In this document: positions 21,927 through 33,179 of the stretch, piece by piece | How the letters are laid out: each line of letters starts with the position of its first letter | Numbering within the stretch: the stretch's first letter is position 1 | From: Simmondsia chinensis | Taxonomy: Eukaryota > Streptophyta > Magnoliopsida > Caryophyllales > Simmondsiaceae | Direction of reading: 5' to 3' | Length of the DNA: 64,000 nucleotides | Assembly: GCA_018398585.1 (NCBI GenBank) | Contig: JAGTTD010000015.1 | Span: 6,577,001-6,641,000 of the forward strand | The notes under the pieces: model-generated | What the model was told of the DNA's origin: nothing | The model's database searches: none | What the model saw: only the letters and a program-made list of their open reading frames with translations | Made by a program: the position numbers and the translations under genes

Positions 21927-22656
21927 TAGGAATGACAATGGGTCGGATTTGGGTCGGGTTTTCCTTCATCCAAATCCAACCCAGAAAAAACCCGACCCAT
22001 CCGAAATCCCAAAAAAACCTCATTTATTTCATAAAAATTCAACCCAAATCCAAATCCATCGGGTGGAACAGGTATCCGACCCAAATTCATAACCCATTTA
22101 AATCTTGGATAAGTTATAATACTACAACCTAATTTCAATTTATATAGCAATAATAATGCAATAATAGTACCTAAAAAGCAATATTTAGACAAATTACTAT
22201 CTATTTTTTCTTTTTTATTTAATAATAATAATAATGCAATATTAGGCAATCATTCTAAAACATTTTAAATATTAAGTTTTATATATGGAGGTGTTTCATC
22301 ATGACTTTTACAAAGGATTTTATAATCTAGAACAAATTCCAAAGTGTTGACGCAATAAAAAAAAAAAATATTGGAATCTAGTTGGTATATCAAAAACTCA
22401 AAATTTAGTAATTTTAAAATTTATCCTACACTAAGCACAATTTCGGGTTAGATTTTGGTCGGGTTCAGGTTGGGTTTGACGTCACCTAAATCCAACCCGA
22501 ACCAAAATCTATTTATTAATATCCAAATTGAAATCCATTTGAAACACATTTATTACATCCAAATCCATTTAAAACATATTTATCACATCCAAATTCATTA
22601 TAAGTAGATCAGGTTGGATGGATATCCAACAGATTTCGGCTGAATTGCCGTCCTTA
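21927..22656. mobile_element. hAT-like MITE in the promoter of the intact BBE gene
   Basis: The 730-base insertion has imperfect terminal inverted repeats (TAGGAATGACAAT against TAAGGACGGCAAT) and an 8-base target repeat, gctcgaat/gttctaat, at 21919-21926 and 22657-22664 (six of eight identical). The size and terminal pattern fit hAT elements. The interior is rich in GGGTCGGG/CCCGACCC words. In unit 3 the sequence CCATGTCACGGCATTAATATT (40902-40922 region) is the empty site. It ends about 160 bases upstream of the start codon. Confidence 0.8.
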
Positions 22657-22750
22657 GTTCTAATGTTTGAAACACATAAAATAATAATAATAATAATTTA
22701 TTTATTATGAATTTTCCATGCCTCTTCCAAGTTTTCATTGCCTTGACCAT

Positions 22751-22758
22751 TATAAATA
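22751..22758 (+). promoter_or_regulatory. TATA box of the intact BBE-like gene
   Basis: TATAAATA lies 68 bases upstream of the ATG at 22819, at the same place as in unit 1. The unit-3 copy has lost it through a deletion between CCAAGTTTTC and CATTCTTAC. Position and conservation support a core promoter, but the transcription start is not visible. Confidence 0.65.
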
Positions 22759-22818
22759 CCAAAACGAACCCAACCCTATATCATTCATACTTACTTAACA
22801 CAAAAGAAAAAGAAAAGC

Positions 22819-24426
22819 ATGGGGCCTTTATTCACTTCCTCAATGGCTCTTTCATGGCTACTACTCCTATTTCTCTCCCTATATGCTTCTTGTCCATCCA
22901 CTTACTCCATCCAAGATAACTTTCTCCAATGTCTTAGCTCAAAAACCGAGCAAAACGCCACCTCTCTCCCTACATACTATACCCCTAACAACTCCTCTTT
23001 CATATCAGTCTTGGAATCCACAGCGCAAAATCTTAGATACTTGTTACCTTCTGTTCAAAAGCCTGTGTTAATCTTGATGCCAACGGAAGATTTCCATGTC
23101 CAAGCCACTGTTATATGTGCCAAGCTGCTTGATATCCAACTAAGGGTGCGTAGTGGGGGACATGACTTTGAGGGGGTTTCCTTTGCATCTGAGATGAAAC
23201 AACCATTTATTCTGGTCGACATGGCGAAACTCCGGTCAATCACAGTTGATGTAGACAATAATAGCGCTTGGGTTGAAACTGGAGCCACCATTGGCGAGCT
23301 CTACTACCGAATCTCAGAGAAAAGTAGGGTTCATGGCTTCACAGCTGGGTATTGCCCTACAGTGGGTGTGGGTGGACACATCACGGGGGGCGGCTACGGG
23401 GATCTGATGAGGAAGTATGGCCTCGCAGTTGACAATGTCCTTGATGTCCGAATCGTCGACGCTAATGGTAGGGTTCTAAATAAGGAGCTGCTGGGGGAGG
23501 ATTTGTTTTGGGCTCTTAGAGGAGGAGGGGGCGGGAATTTTGGTGTCATCATGGCGTGGAAGATTAAACTGGTTCCAGTACCAGCAATTGTTACAGTTTT
23601 CACCATTAATAAGACTTTAGAACAAGGCTTAACAAAGATACTCTATAAATGGCAACAAGTAGCTGATAAGATTGATGAGAATCTCTTCATCAGAGTTGAA
23701 ATAAGGCCTTCAACTCTTCAAAGTCGAAACAGGACTTTGCTTGGTTCTTTTAGCGCGTTGTTCTTAGGCCGAGCAACTGAACTTATTCAAATAATGGTTA
23801 GGAGCTTTCCAGAGCTTGGGCTAAGAGAAAAGGATTGCTTAGAGATGAGTTGGATCGAATCGGTAGTCTATATTGTCGGATACACATACGGCACAAAACC
23901 TGATATTCTCCTCCACGCCAATCCACCGACTAGGGCCTATTTTAAGATAAAGTCGGATTATATTAAGGAACCAATTCCAGAGAGTGGGTGGGAAGGAATG
24001 TGGTCGAGATTAATGGAAGTGGAAAATCCGCAATTAGAATTGAGTCCTTACGGTGGAATGATGAGTCGGATACCAGAATCAGCGACACCGTTTCCACATA
24101 GAAACGGTATAAAATTTTCAATTTTCTGTATTGTATCTTGGCCAAATGGAAAGAAAGGTGAAAGTAGGCACATTGAATGGATCAGGAAACTCTATGACTA
24201 CATGACCCCTTATGCATCCATGTCCCCTAGGGAACAATATGTTAATTTTCGTGATTTTGACCTCGGAATGGACGTAGATGGTAATGATAGCTTTATGAAA
24301 GCACGTGGTTGGGGATACAAGTACTATAAAACTAATTATATCAGGCTAGTGAAAATTAAGACAAAGATAGATCCTGAAAACTTCTTCAAGAATGAACAGA
24401 GCATTCCACCCCTTCTGTTTGGCTGA
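22819..24426 (+). CDS. Berberine-bridge-enzyme-like FAD-linked oxidase, 535 residues
   Basis: Single-exon gene of typical family length. An N-terminal secretion signal (hydrophobic stretch about residues 9-24) precedes the conserved Cys38/Cys100 pair, the FAD_binding_4 domain (about 80-255) and the C-terminal BBE domain (about 470-532; YVNFRDFDLG...NFFKNEQSIPP). Both covalent flavin anchors are present: His115 in RSGGHDFEG and Cys179 in GYCPTVGVGG. Val182 occupies the oxygen gatekeeper position, where Val favours oxidase activity. Phe436 (SIFCIVSW) stands where relatives usually have Glu or Gln as active-site base. Several N-glycosylation sequons occur (Asn46, Asn58, Asn264, Asn304). The ATG at 22819 is chosen because the ATG is conserved in all three copies; Met9 is an alternative. 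Members of this family oxidise alkaloids, cannabinoids, monolignols or oligosaccharides in the secretory pathway or wall. The substrate cannot be told here. Confidence 0.96.
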   Translation: MGPLFTSSMALSWLLLLFLSLYASCPSTYSIQDNFLQCLSSKTEQNATSLPTYYTPNNSSFISVLESTAQNLRYLLPSVQKPVLILMPTEDFHVQATVICAKLLDIQLRVRSGGHDFEGVSFASEMKQPFILVDMAKLRSITVDVDNNSAWVETGATIGELYYRISEKSRVHGFTAGYCPTVGVGGHITGGGYGDLMRKYGLAVDNVLDVRIVDANGRVLNKELLGEDLFWALRGGGGGNFGVIMAWKIKLVPVPAIVTVFTINKTLEQGLTKILYKWQQVADKIDENLFIRVEIRPSTLQSRNRTLLGSFSALFLGRATELIQIMVRSFPELGLREKDCLEMSWIESVVYIVGYTYGTKPDILLHANPPTRAYFKIKSDYIKEPIPESGWEGMWSRLMEVENPQLELSPYGGMMSRIPESATPFPHRNGIKFSIFCIVSWPNGKKGESRHIEWIRKLYDYMTPYASMSPREQYVNFRDFDLGMDVDGNDSFMKARGWGYKYYKTNYIRLVKIKTKIDPENFFKNEQSIPPLLFG

Positions 24427-25984
24427 AGCGGCGGGAAACTTCACAAGGTAACATCACATAATTAATTCACAAGATTCTCGGGTCAGTCTCAAAAAGTCCG
24501 TCATTCATTATGTGTAATGAAAGACGTAGTAAGACTGTAAAACTAATATTGTTTGTTGATTGTTTGTTATTTCTAGATCAAATTTATAAGTATGGAATCA
24601 TTTAAATTGTAACGTTGGAATTTTGTAAGTGCGTGGATTGAAGCATCAAATTTACACCCTTTCCCACCTTTTCTAAGCCAATTATCCTTTTGTGGCTTTT
24701 GAAATTAGATTCTATGCTAGCAAAGAAACTTAAAAATGAGTAAGTTGATAAATCAGACTTAAATTCATCAAAGCGTTTTGTACATCATATAGGGACAACA
24801 TCAGAAAATCTAAGGCCTGACTATTGCAGCCCTTGTTTTGATCCAAAAGTAATGATTCAAGTGGTATTGCTGTGGCAGTGACAAACATGCCCATCAAATC
24901 ATTGGTCAGAAAAAATACTTTATATAACCAAAGAGAATATCAATAATAATTCCATATATTATAATATAATCATAAGTTGAGCATCAAAGGCATCCCCCCC
25001 CCCCCAAATTCCAGCATAATAGTCACCCTGGGAAATGGCAATGATCATAAGTACACTAATACCTGTTTAAATATGTTCTCTAAACTATGACTTCTTTTAT
25101 TGGGGGAGAATATGAAATTACGAAATCATATAAAGATTGTCAAATAATGGATTTTGAGCAAATGATGTACAATTGGTTGTTATATACCATAACTTTTTTT
25201 AATGACATCCATGATGAGGTTGTAGGGGTTGGTACTGTTGTAGTTACCACGCCCCAACTCGGGAGCAGCCCAAGTTCGAGCCTCATCGCCCTTCCCAATC
25301 TCAAATGCATTCGGTTGGGTCTTTCCAAAAAAACAAAAATCCAAAAGTTATTATTTACCCTTTCTAGAAATGCGATTCAAATATATGTTATATTTTATGT
25401 AACATAGATATAAATGTATTTACATATCGAAACTAATAAAGGGATATCAAAATATGATTGTATGACTACTCTAATTTTTGCAAATTAAGTCTTTAGAAGC
25501 AACTTATATTCCTCTAAAGAGTCCAATATATAATCGCTACAACGTAGAACATAATATCTGCAACACTGTAATTCCACAAACACCACCACAAGACTGTGAA
25601 CTACATTTTGATTCTAGTAGTTGAAAGGATTATGTGAGTAACTAAAGAAAATGATTGCAAACGTAAGAAGAAATACAATCCTACTACGAATTCTCAATAT
25701 AATGTGTATATACTTGCTATGTAACAATTTATACATAAAAAAATCTTTGTTTGGACTCTATATATTCATAACTAATTATGGAATGATAGTACAATAATAG
25801 CGTTCTTGAGAGTCACCAATTGTCATAGTGGCCTCACACTTAAGTCACACCATTGAAGTAACTTGTGCCACAAGGCTATGCATAAAGGAATCTTTAATTT
25901 GGATACCATTTTTTCAAGAATGATGGAACATGGTACACTAATAATATTTCTAAGTGTCCTTGTCTTAATTTGAACTGTACTTAT
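24427..25984. other. 3' flank of the intact gene and following spacer
   Basis: Non-coding. To about 25170 it matches the flank of pseudogene 1 (3800-4760). The stop codon of the intact gene comes one base-indel earlier than in pseudogene 1, whose frame reads on for AEAERKFMGKH. A run of C (about 24994-25006) is present. Beyond 25340 I see only AT-rich unique-looking sequence. Confidence 0.6.
25215..25335 (+). mobile_element. Possible tRNA-derived SINE
   Basis: GGTTGTAGGGGTTGGTACTG and, about 55 bases later, CCCAAGTTCGAGCCTC resemble the A and B boxes of a tRNA gene. The stretch ends in an A-rich tail (CCAAAAAAACAAAAAT). I found no clear target-site duplication, so this stays tentative. Confidence 0.4.
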
Positions 25985-26386
25985 TGTTGGAACCAAATAG
26001 ATAAAATATTATATTTTTAGCGATAATTAGAAGTAAATCCCAATAATACACTTTAGTATAGACGTGGCCTCGAGGCAAACAATCATGAGAAAGAAAAAAT
26101 AAAATACAAAACATATAAAGTAGAAGGATATCACCTGAAACGCTGGAAATAACGAAGTACCAATAATGTAACAGTTGAATGAGGCGCAGGTCATGCTCTC
26201 TTTAAGACGATTTCGCGCCCCTCACGGATCTAAGCCGGTGCAGCAGGTTCTGACGCGCCGCCTCCAGGATACAACACCCAACTACCGTTGAAACCTTCTC
26301 GGTCTGCACAACCTCGAAAGCTAGAGCCTTCATAACACCTTACTTAGCCAAAACATTACATATGTTCAACAGACCAACAAAAACAT

Positions 26387-26423
<37 letters not shown>

Positions 26424-26790
26424 CTCATCTTTTTAGAAGCTTTGACACCAAAACTTTTATACACACTTTGCAAAACCGTAATTTCGCACCAAACGTTTCC
26501 TTTTTTTTTATTGCTTTAAAATCATTTGTAACTTATCATTCATTGCATAATTACAAGCCTTTAGGACCAAGAAAATATCTTCAAGTAACTGAATTACAAA
26601 TTTAATAAAATTAAATTTTATCAATACATAAAGGAGGATATAATTGTTTTTTTTGGGTCAACAAGGATATAATTGTTGGTATTAAATAAAAATTTATCAA
26701 TGATTTAAAAGATATAAATAACATCATCAAATCATATTAAATTTTAAAGTTATAATTAAAAAACGAATTTTTTTATTAAAATATCCAACA
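25985..26790 (-). repeat. 3' LTR of the LARD-like element
   Basis: 806 bases. It contains a GC-rich block (TCTGACGCGCCGCCTCCAGG) shared with the other LTR and with the solo LTR, and a run of about 32 T (26389-26420) that is much shorter in the other LTR. Confidence 0.85.
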
Positions 26791-29696
26791 TTCCCCCACT
26801 TATTTTAATAAAAAGTAAAAGAGCTTTTATAAGAAAAAATTCGGCTAAGTGAGGACCCCATGCATCATGAGAGTGGCAATATCTTTAAACCCTCTCTTAG
26901 TGTTTCAGCAGCTCCCATACTAGAACCACGGTGGACTTAGCCTTAAAACCTTGGTTGCTTAAGGGCATGTAGAGTGCTTCACACACATGGTATCCAAGGT
27001 GCCCCAATAGGCTCTCTAAAGCGTGCACATTATGGCCCTGTGCATCATCCTGGATCCATGAGCACTCTAGAGAGTTAGTCCAAACTCTCATAGGAAGCGG
27101 CCTTACTCCCACACTCATATAGGTGAGTCTATTAGGAGTGTACTCGTGGCCATACACCCCACCCTAACATAGGGGCTATAGACCTCATTAAGAGCGTAAC
27201 TAGCTCAACCTCAATATCGCCACAAGTAATCATGCCGCACCATAGGGATGAACTAAAATAAAGTAAAGCGCATGCTAACCCCTGATTACTCCATGAATCG
27301 TTTGTCCCTTTTCAGAGTATCCTCATAGGTGACCCAATTTCTTTTTAGACGTAAGTCTCATCCCCCTCGATGCCATCCAGATCTTAACTCTAGCTAGAGC
27401 TTTTATACCCTAATAACACATTGTATCATCATTGGCGCCATTAGTGACAGATCTGGACCTACCATTGTCATGGCATTGCACTTTTCCATTCATATCTTAT
27501 CTTATAGTGGCACAAGAGAAATATGTAATGTATGTTTTTCACCACTTCCAAACAACATAAGTCTACGGTCGCTTCCTTGCATCATTGGCACTACACGGCC
27601 TTTGACGCTAGCCCAACAACAAACTGACATGCCACATTCTGGCAACCCCAATAACGGACAACATATCAAATCCAAAATGCCACTATTCTATTATTGCCAC
27701 ATTCATAAACCATGCCAATCGTACCATACCTCATACTATCCACTTCATGCCAACATGCCTAAATACAAGAGTATGAGATAAAACAAGGCAATAAGGGTAG
27801 AGCTATCAATTTGTCTTAATGACAATCTTTGCAATATGAATATCCTCTCTTACATGATACCCAAGCCAAATTTAAATATTGGTCACTAGTAAACATTGAA
27901 TTATTTGACAATGTTTTTTGACAATGTTCTTCAATTAGCAACACTCCATCGAATAACTTAAGACAATCATGATGTCGCTTTTAAGTGCAATATATCCTTG
28001 GGATAAAACATCCTACCAAAGGTCTCAACAATGACTCTTATGGAACTCATATCAATCTGGCCTTTGTTTCATCAGTTTTACATTGCCTAACATTCTTATA
28101 GATTAGGATCCGCCTAGACAAGATAAGGCCTTAATGTGAAAGTAAAAATTGTGATTCAAGGGGGACCACACTCGAGTGACCAACATCAAAGACCATATAC
28201 ACCACCAACTTAGCTATAAGTTATCTACAAACCAGTTGGCTTGAAATTCAAGCCTTTAAGTAGATGGAGTTTTCATGCAATCACTCAATGTCAACCAAAG
28301 TTACCAATAGTGGGCATTTAAACATAATTACCTAGAAACAAAGTGTTAAAGAATCATTAAATATCGTATCTTTGTAACTTGTCTAATTCTGGTCAAGCAA
28401 CCAAGAGCATATTCACATACATTTGAAGCTCAAATTCAATTTTAAACAATAATTTTGTTTATACATAAAGGACATATGTAACTATCGACATTGAACAAAA
28501 ATTAAAAGACATGGATCGGTTCAAGTAAACCATATCAACATTTGAAATTAAACATTTTTGTTTTAAAGTGTTCAACATTTTTTTTTTTTTTTTTTTTTGG
28601 GAATGTGACCCATTAAATAAGACACATGTAATAGCACCATCGTGCAAACACAAGAAAATACTTATGTCAGTTTACATTCATTTCTTAAACATGATGTACC
28701 AAGAGTTTTCAAAGATAACCTACATATTAACCCCCACTATTGGCAAAATAAAAATAAATATAGTTTTGCAAATTGGGTATACACAGATATAACTAGTATT
28801 ACTATATTTTCTTTTCATAACTAGCATTATTATGGCTCACCAATGAAAACCTAGCATAGGTCCATGCAAGTGATTGTAAGCGACCAAAGAGAACTAATTA
28901 AGCATATCACCTGTATGTCTTAGACTGCCAGTAATACAAGTATCTTTGCTTTGATTAATAATATTGGCAACCTCATCATTTGGGTAGAGATATGCATGCC
29001 AATCTAACGCAGGACTAAGAGTAACCAATCAAGCAAATCCGAAGTAACGGAATTGGACAAGAAAATTACCGTTTTTTTTTTTTTTTTCTACACTGCCACG
29101 AGAGTTTTGCATAATAATTATTATTATTATTATTTTTTATTTTATTTTAATATTATTTTTTTATTTAACATGCCAATACCATCTCCACCAAACATGACAC
29201 ATGGTAATGTATGAGTTTGGGAGACCCATTATATCCAAGTTATCTCACTATTATATAAATGTCATGGAGCAAGAATCATTTGAGTCTATTTTCTATAAGC
29301 ATTTTCCATAAATACCAAGACAACTAGGTACTTCAAAATGATAGTAGTTCAGGCTTTGGTGAGATGGTCCTAAGTTATATATCCCAAGCACACCTCGGTT
29401 CCCATTGAACTAAAGAAAAAGAAAACTGTAAACATATGATTACAAGAAAACTAATTCAATTTCACTGAGAATAATGGTTCCATGTAGCAACTGTGTCTCA
29501 ATGGAGAAAAAGATTATTTGTCCTTTATCACATAACTCCATTTTTAGTCTTCATATGAATCGAATTTTAATCGATTGTTCTTTATCATGTCTCCAACTAT
29601 CAAACTAGAGGTTTTGATCCTTAGGATTATTTTATTGGTGGAATTCAAATTTATCTTGCTTGACCTACCTATGGAAGTCAGAAACCGTCTTAAAAT
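26791..29696. other. Interior of the LARD-like element
   Basis: No supported coding sequence. It holds T-runs (about 28577-28598 and 29072-29087), a short ATT microsatellite (about 29117-29135) and otherwise unremarkable AT-rich sequence. An 86-residue minus-strand frame at 26897-27157 resembles nothing I know. Confidence 0.7.
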
Positions 29697-30490
29697 TTTT
29701 GGAGCCAAATAGATAAAATATTATATTTTTAGCTATAATTAGAAGTAAATCCCAATAACGCACTTTAGTATAGACGTGGCCTAGAGACAAACAATCATGA
29801 GAAAGAAAAAATAAAATACAAAACATATAAAGTAGAAGGATATCACCTGAAATGCTAGAAATAATGAAGTACCAATAATGTAAAAGTTGAGCGAGGCGCG
29901 GGTCACGCTCTTTTTAAGACGGTTTCACGCCCCTCTTGGATCTAAGCTGGTGTAATAGGTTCTGACGTGCCGCCTCCAGGATACAACACCCAACTCCCGT
30001 TGAAATCTTCTCGGTCTGCACAACCTCGAAAGCTAGAGCCTTCATAACACATTACTTAGCCAAAACATTACATATGTTCAACAGACCAACAAAAACATGT
30101 TTTTTGGTTTTTTTTTTTTTAAACTCATCTTTTTAAAAGCTTTGACACCAAAACTTTTATACACACTTTGCAAAACCGTAATTGTGCACCAAACGTTTCC
30201 TTTTTTTTTATTGCTTTAAAATCATTTGTAACTTATCATTCATTGCATAATTACAAGCATTTAGGACCAAGAAAATATCTTCAAGTAACTGAATTACAAA
30301 TTTAATAAAATTAAATTTTACCAATACATAAAGGAGGATATAATTGTTTTTTTGGGTCAACAAGAATATAATTATTGGTATTAAATAAAAAATTATCAAT
30401 GATTTAAAAGATAAAAATAACATCATCAAATCATATAAAATTTTAAAGTTATAATTAAAAAATGAATTTTTTTTATTAAAATATCCAACA
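29697..30490 (-). repeat. 5' LTR of the LARD-like element
   Basis: 794 bases, homologous throughout to 25985-26790. The sequence next to it (29680-29696) does not match the usual initiator tRNA-Met primer-binding site, so the priming tRNA is unclear. Confidence 0.85.
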
Positions 30491-30595
30491 CTTAGGTTTG
30501 GAGACAAATTAAGCTATTTTTAGAACATTACCACGAGTTTTATCTAAATTTACCTTAAGTTTTAACTAAACTCACCCTAACATTCAACTAGTTTG

Positions 30596-31000
30596 TGTCA
30601 AGGAACCAACTGTCCAAAGGCTTAAACTGATGGGTAAAAGGCCCACGAGTGGTTTTAGACTCTAGCATGCCCACTCACGTGAACGCCAATTGGGCTTGAA
30701 GCGTGAATAATACATAGAACCACCTCATACCTTGTGCTTAAATTGTTTTAATATTGAAAGTGGGGACTGCTGAGATTCTAACTCGTGACCGACCTCAAGG
30801 TCATCAAGGCTCTGATACCATGTCAAGGAACCAACAAGCTATTGGGACAGATGGTTCCATGACATGGTATCAGATTGTGATCAAGAGATCACGAGTTTGA
30901 ATCTCAATAGCCCCCACTTTCAATATTATTTTAATTTAAGCGCAAGGTCTAAGGGAGGCCAGTGCAATATCTTCACTTCAAGCCCAATGGGAATAGTTTG
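30596..31000. repeat. Head-to-head inverted repeat with ATGGTATCAGA modules
   Basis: The minus strand of 30596-30835 and the plus strand of 30836-31000 read the same order: GGTTCC(T/A)TGACATGGTATCAGA, then a GTCACGAGTT.GAATCTCA block, then CCCCACTTTCAATATT, then AAGCGCAAGGT, then CTTCAAGCCCAAT. The repeated module contains both an initiator-tRNA-Met-complementary string and a B-box-like GAGTTTGAATCTC. It could therefore be a TRIM/LTR remnant or a tRNA-like SINE, inserted twice in opposite orientation. Confidence 0.6.
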
Positions 31001-31009
31001 TACCATAGG

Positions 31010-33170
31010 GTTGTAATGAAGAAAATTTTCATTCGATGCCATTTCTTCACAAATTATAATATTACGGTAAAATAATGAAGTTATTAGATGTATCTACGGG
31101 ATCTAATTGTAGCTTGGAGTGAACCTAAGATAGTATTAGACTTATACCACATGTGTTTAACTAAATGTGGTAGCTTTTGCAAACGAGGTTCTACATGAAG
31201 GAATGTTTCATTTGGTGAAGCTATTTTTGGACAGATTATGCAATTATGGTATACTATTAACATTTCTAAGTGTTTCTAAAAGGGAATTACTTGCACAACA
31301 CTTTAATTTAAACATTATTTGCACAAGACTGACCCTTCACCGTGTGTTATGTCGTCCTGGTATATATATATATTTTTTTAATGCACAATTCGGTATTTTT
31401 TTTTCCTCCCTTTTCTTGCTAAAAATTTAGGTGGGGATGCATTGTGGTCAATATTGGTATTTTATATAATTTTGTTAGTTACTCTTAAATTTTATTATGC
31501 TATTAATTTGTTTATTCTGAGCTAGCGTAGGACTAACATAACCCTAAACAATTCAAATAATAGTTCGAAGCTTTCAAATTTTAGGGGTCTGAAATTTTTA
31601 AGTTGTTGTTTCTAAACTTACAGTTGTTAAAATTAATAAGTTATATGATTAGAGTTTTTAAGATTTATTGTACGAATATTAGTCATTAAGAAAACATTAT
31701 TATATATAAAGGGCACTATTGATAATTTTTTTATTTAGAACTCTGAAATTGTCGGAGCCAACCCTCATCTAACCCACAACAGTCTCTTCCAAGACATCTC
31801 CATTCTTGAACGAAAGGAAATTTTCCATTGTCCACTCAATATATTAGTTTTTAATTTTTTAAAATACTAAAAGTTAGACTCTAAAGATGATTTTTTTTTT
31901 CTTTTTTTATACTAGTTTCAACTTTTACTGAACCCAAAAAGAAAATAAAACTAAAATTAAAATTAGAAAAAATTGTTTTCAATGTGTAATTTTTAGTCTT
32001 TAAAAAAATCAAGAAATGCAAACAGAAAATGATACAAAAAGACATTAGGTTGATAATTATAAAAGAAATTATTAAATTGTAAAAAGGCAAATATTTATTT
32101 ACTCAAATATAGTTGGTAGGGTACTTCGTAGCTTGGTGTAATTTTAGTCTAAAATATACTTCAAAATGCAAATAACCCAAGCTACATGCATGCATGACCC
32201 TTCAAAGGTTTGGGCCTATCTTGCACTTTTGTGCTTTCTCGGACTTGTATTCAAATTATTGGGAAAAAGTGTTAGTCTGAAGGGTTGAGGCTGTGGGAGA
32301 TATTTAGAGTATGTTATATCTCCTATTTTTAACACATATAATTTTTAGTAATTTGATGTATTTTGCGTGTATGTTTGAATCAACCTAGTTACCCATTTAC
32401 ATACAGTCAATTACGTTAGTTTTGTCGAGTTTGTTTTAATATTACTATGCAGGGGTTTGATTACAACCTATATTTAGTAGCACAAACTATGTTATGTTAA
32501 TTAGATAGTTTATCTCGGACAACTATAATGAGTCATGTACTAGTACATTTGTTAATATAAATACAGATTTTTGGAATATTTATAGGTTGTAGGTTAGCAA
32601 GTTGGCATGTAAAATGAAATAACTCATATAATTCCATTATGAATGGAGTAACAAGTGATGGTAGCACATAAAAATATATTGATGAAGCCCGTAATGACAC
32701 TAGGTGATAAAGAAGTAGGTGGATGCAATAGTTATTTACTTGGAGGAGATTAAAGAAAAAGAAGCAAGACCAAAAGGAATGAGATGACAAAGTGAAACTT
32801 AAATGGCGTAGATCATAATGAAACAGAGTTGACTCTCGTACAAGCAAGGGCTATTAGCGGCATCATAGGAGATTAATAAGACAAGTGTGGAAGCTAATTA
32901 TGAAAGAAAGGGCAGATAAATCTCTAGAAGTCAAGTACTATTTGCTTGGGAAAATCTAAGGTGCTGATCGGGAAGACAAGTAAGCTGATGGGGTGCAGTC
33001 TTGTCCAACTACTAGCTAAGCATTCGTGTATTCTACTTTGGGCAAACCTGAAACTTACTGCAATGAAGAGGCCACTGATTTAGAAGAGTAAAGAGAGGTT
33101 AGTAGGAAGAAAACCTTAGTAAGAGCAAGACAACTAATAGCCTCCCCCACCTACTTGTCCCTCTTTAAGA
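31010..33170. other. Unit-2 spacer, non-coding
   Basis: No gene seen. The block near 31340-31450 matches 18960-19090 and 43000-43110. The block 32060-32210 matches 20095-20240. The stretch 32500-33100 matches unit 4 at 56500-56970 and 61828-61920, for example GAGTTGACTCTCGTA and CGGCATCATAGGAGAT. Confidence 0.6.
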
Positions 33171-33179
33171 TGCCAAAAA

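Larger units (their letters stand above)
25985..30490 (-). mobile_element. Large non-coding LTR element (LARD-like)
   Basis: Direct repeats 25985-26790 and 29697-30490 are LTRs (about 800 bases, TGTTGGAACC...ATCCAACA) with near-identical 5-base flanks cttat/cttag. The polypurine tract reads AAGTGGGGGAA on the minus strand beside the left LTR (26791-26801), which sets the orientation. The 2.9 kb interior has no gag, protease, RT, RNase H or integrase that I can recognise; its longest frames are under 110 residues. This fits a large retrotransposon derivative mobilised in trans. A solo LTR of the same family lies at 46911-50233. Confidence 0.82.

Noticed and set aside
22883..24145. Overlapping smaller frames within the intact BBE gene on both strands
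   Set aside because: They are shadows of the 535-codon frame, which alone shows family homology.
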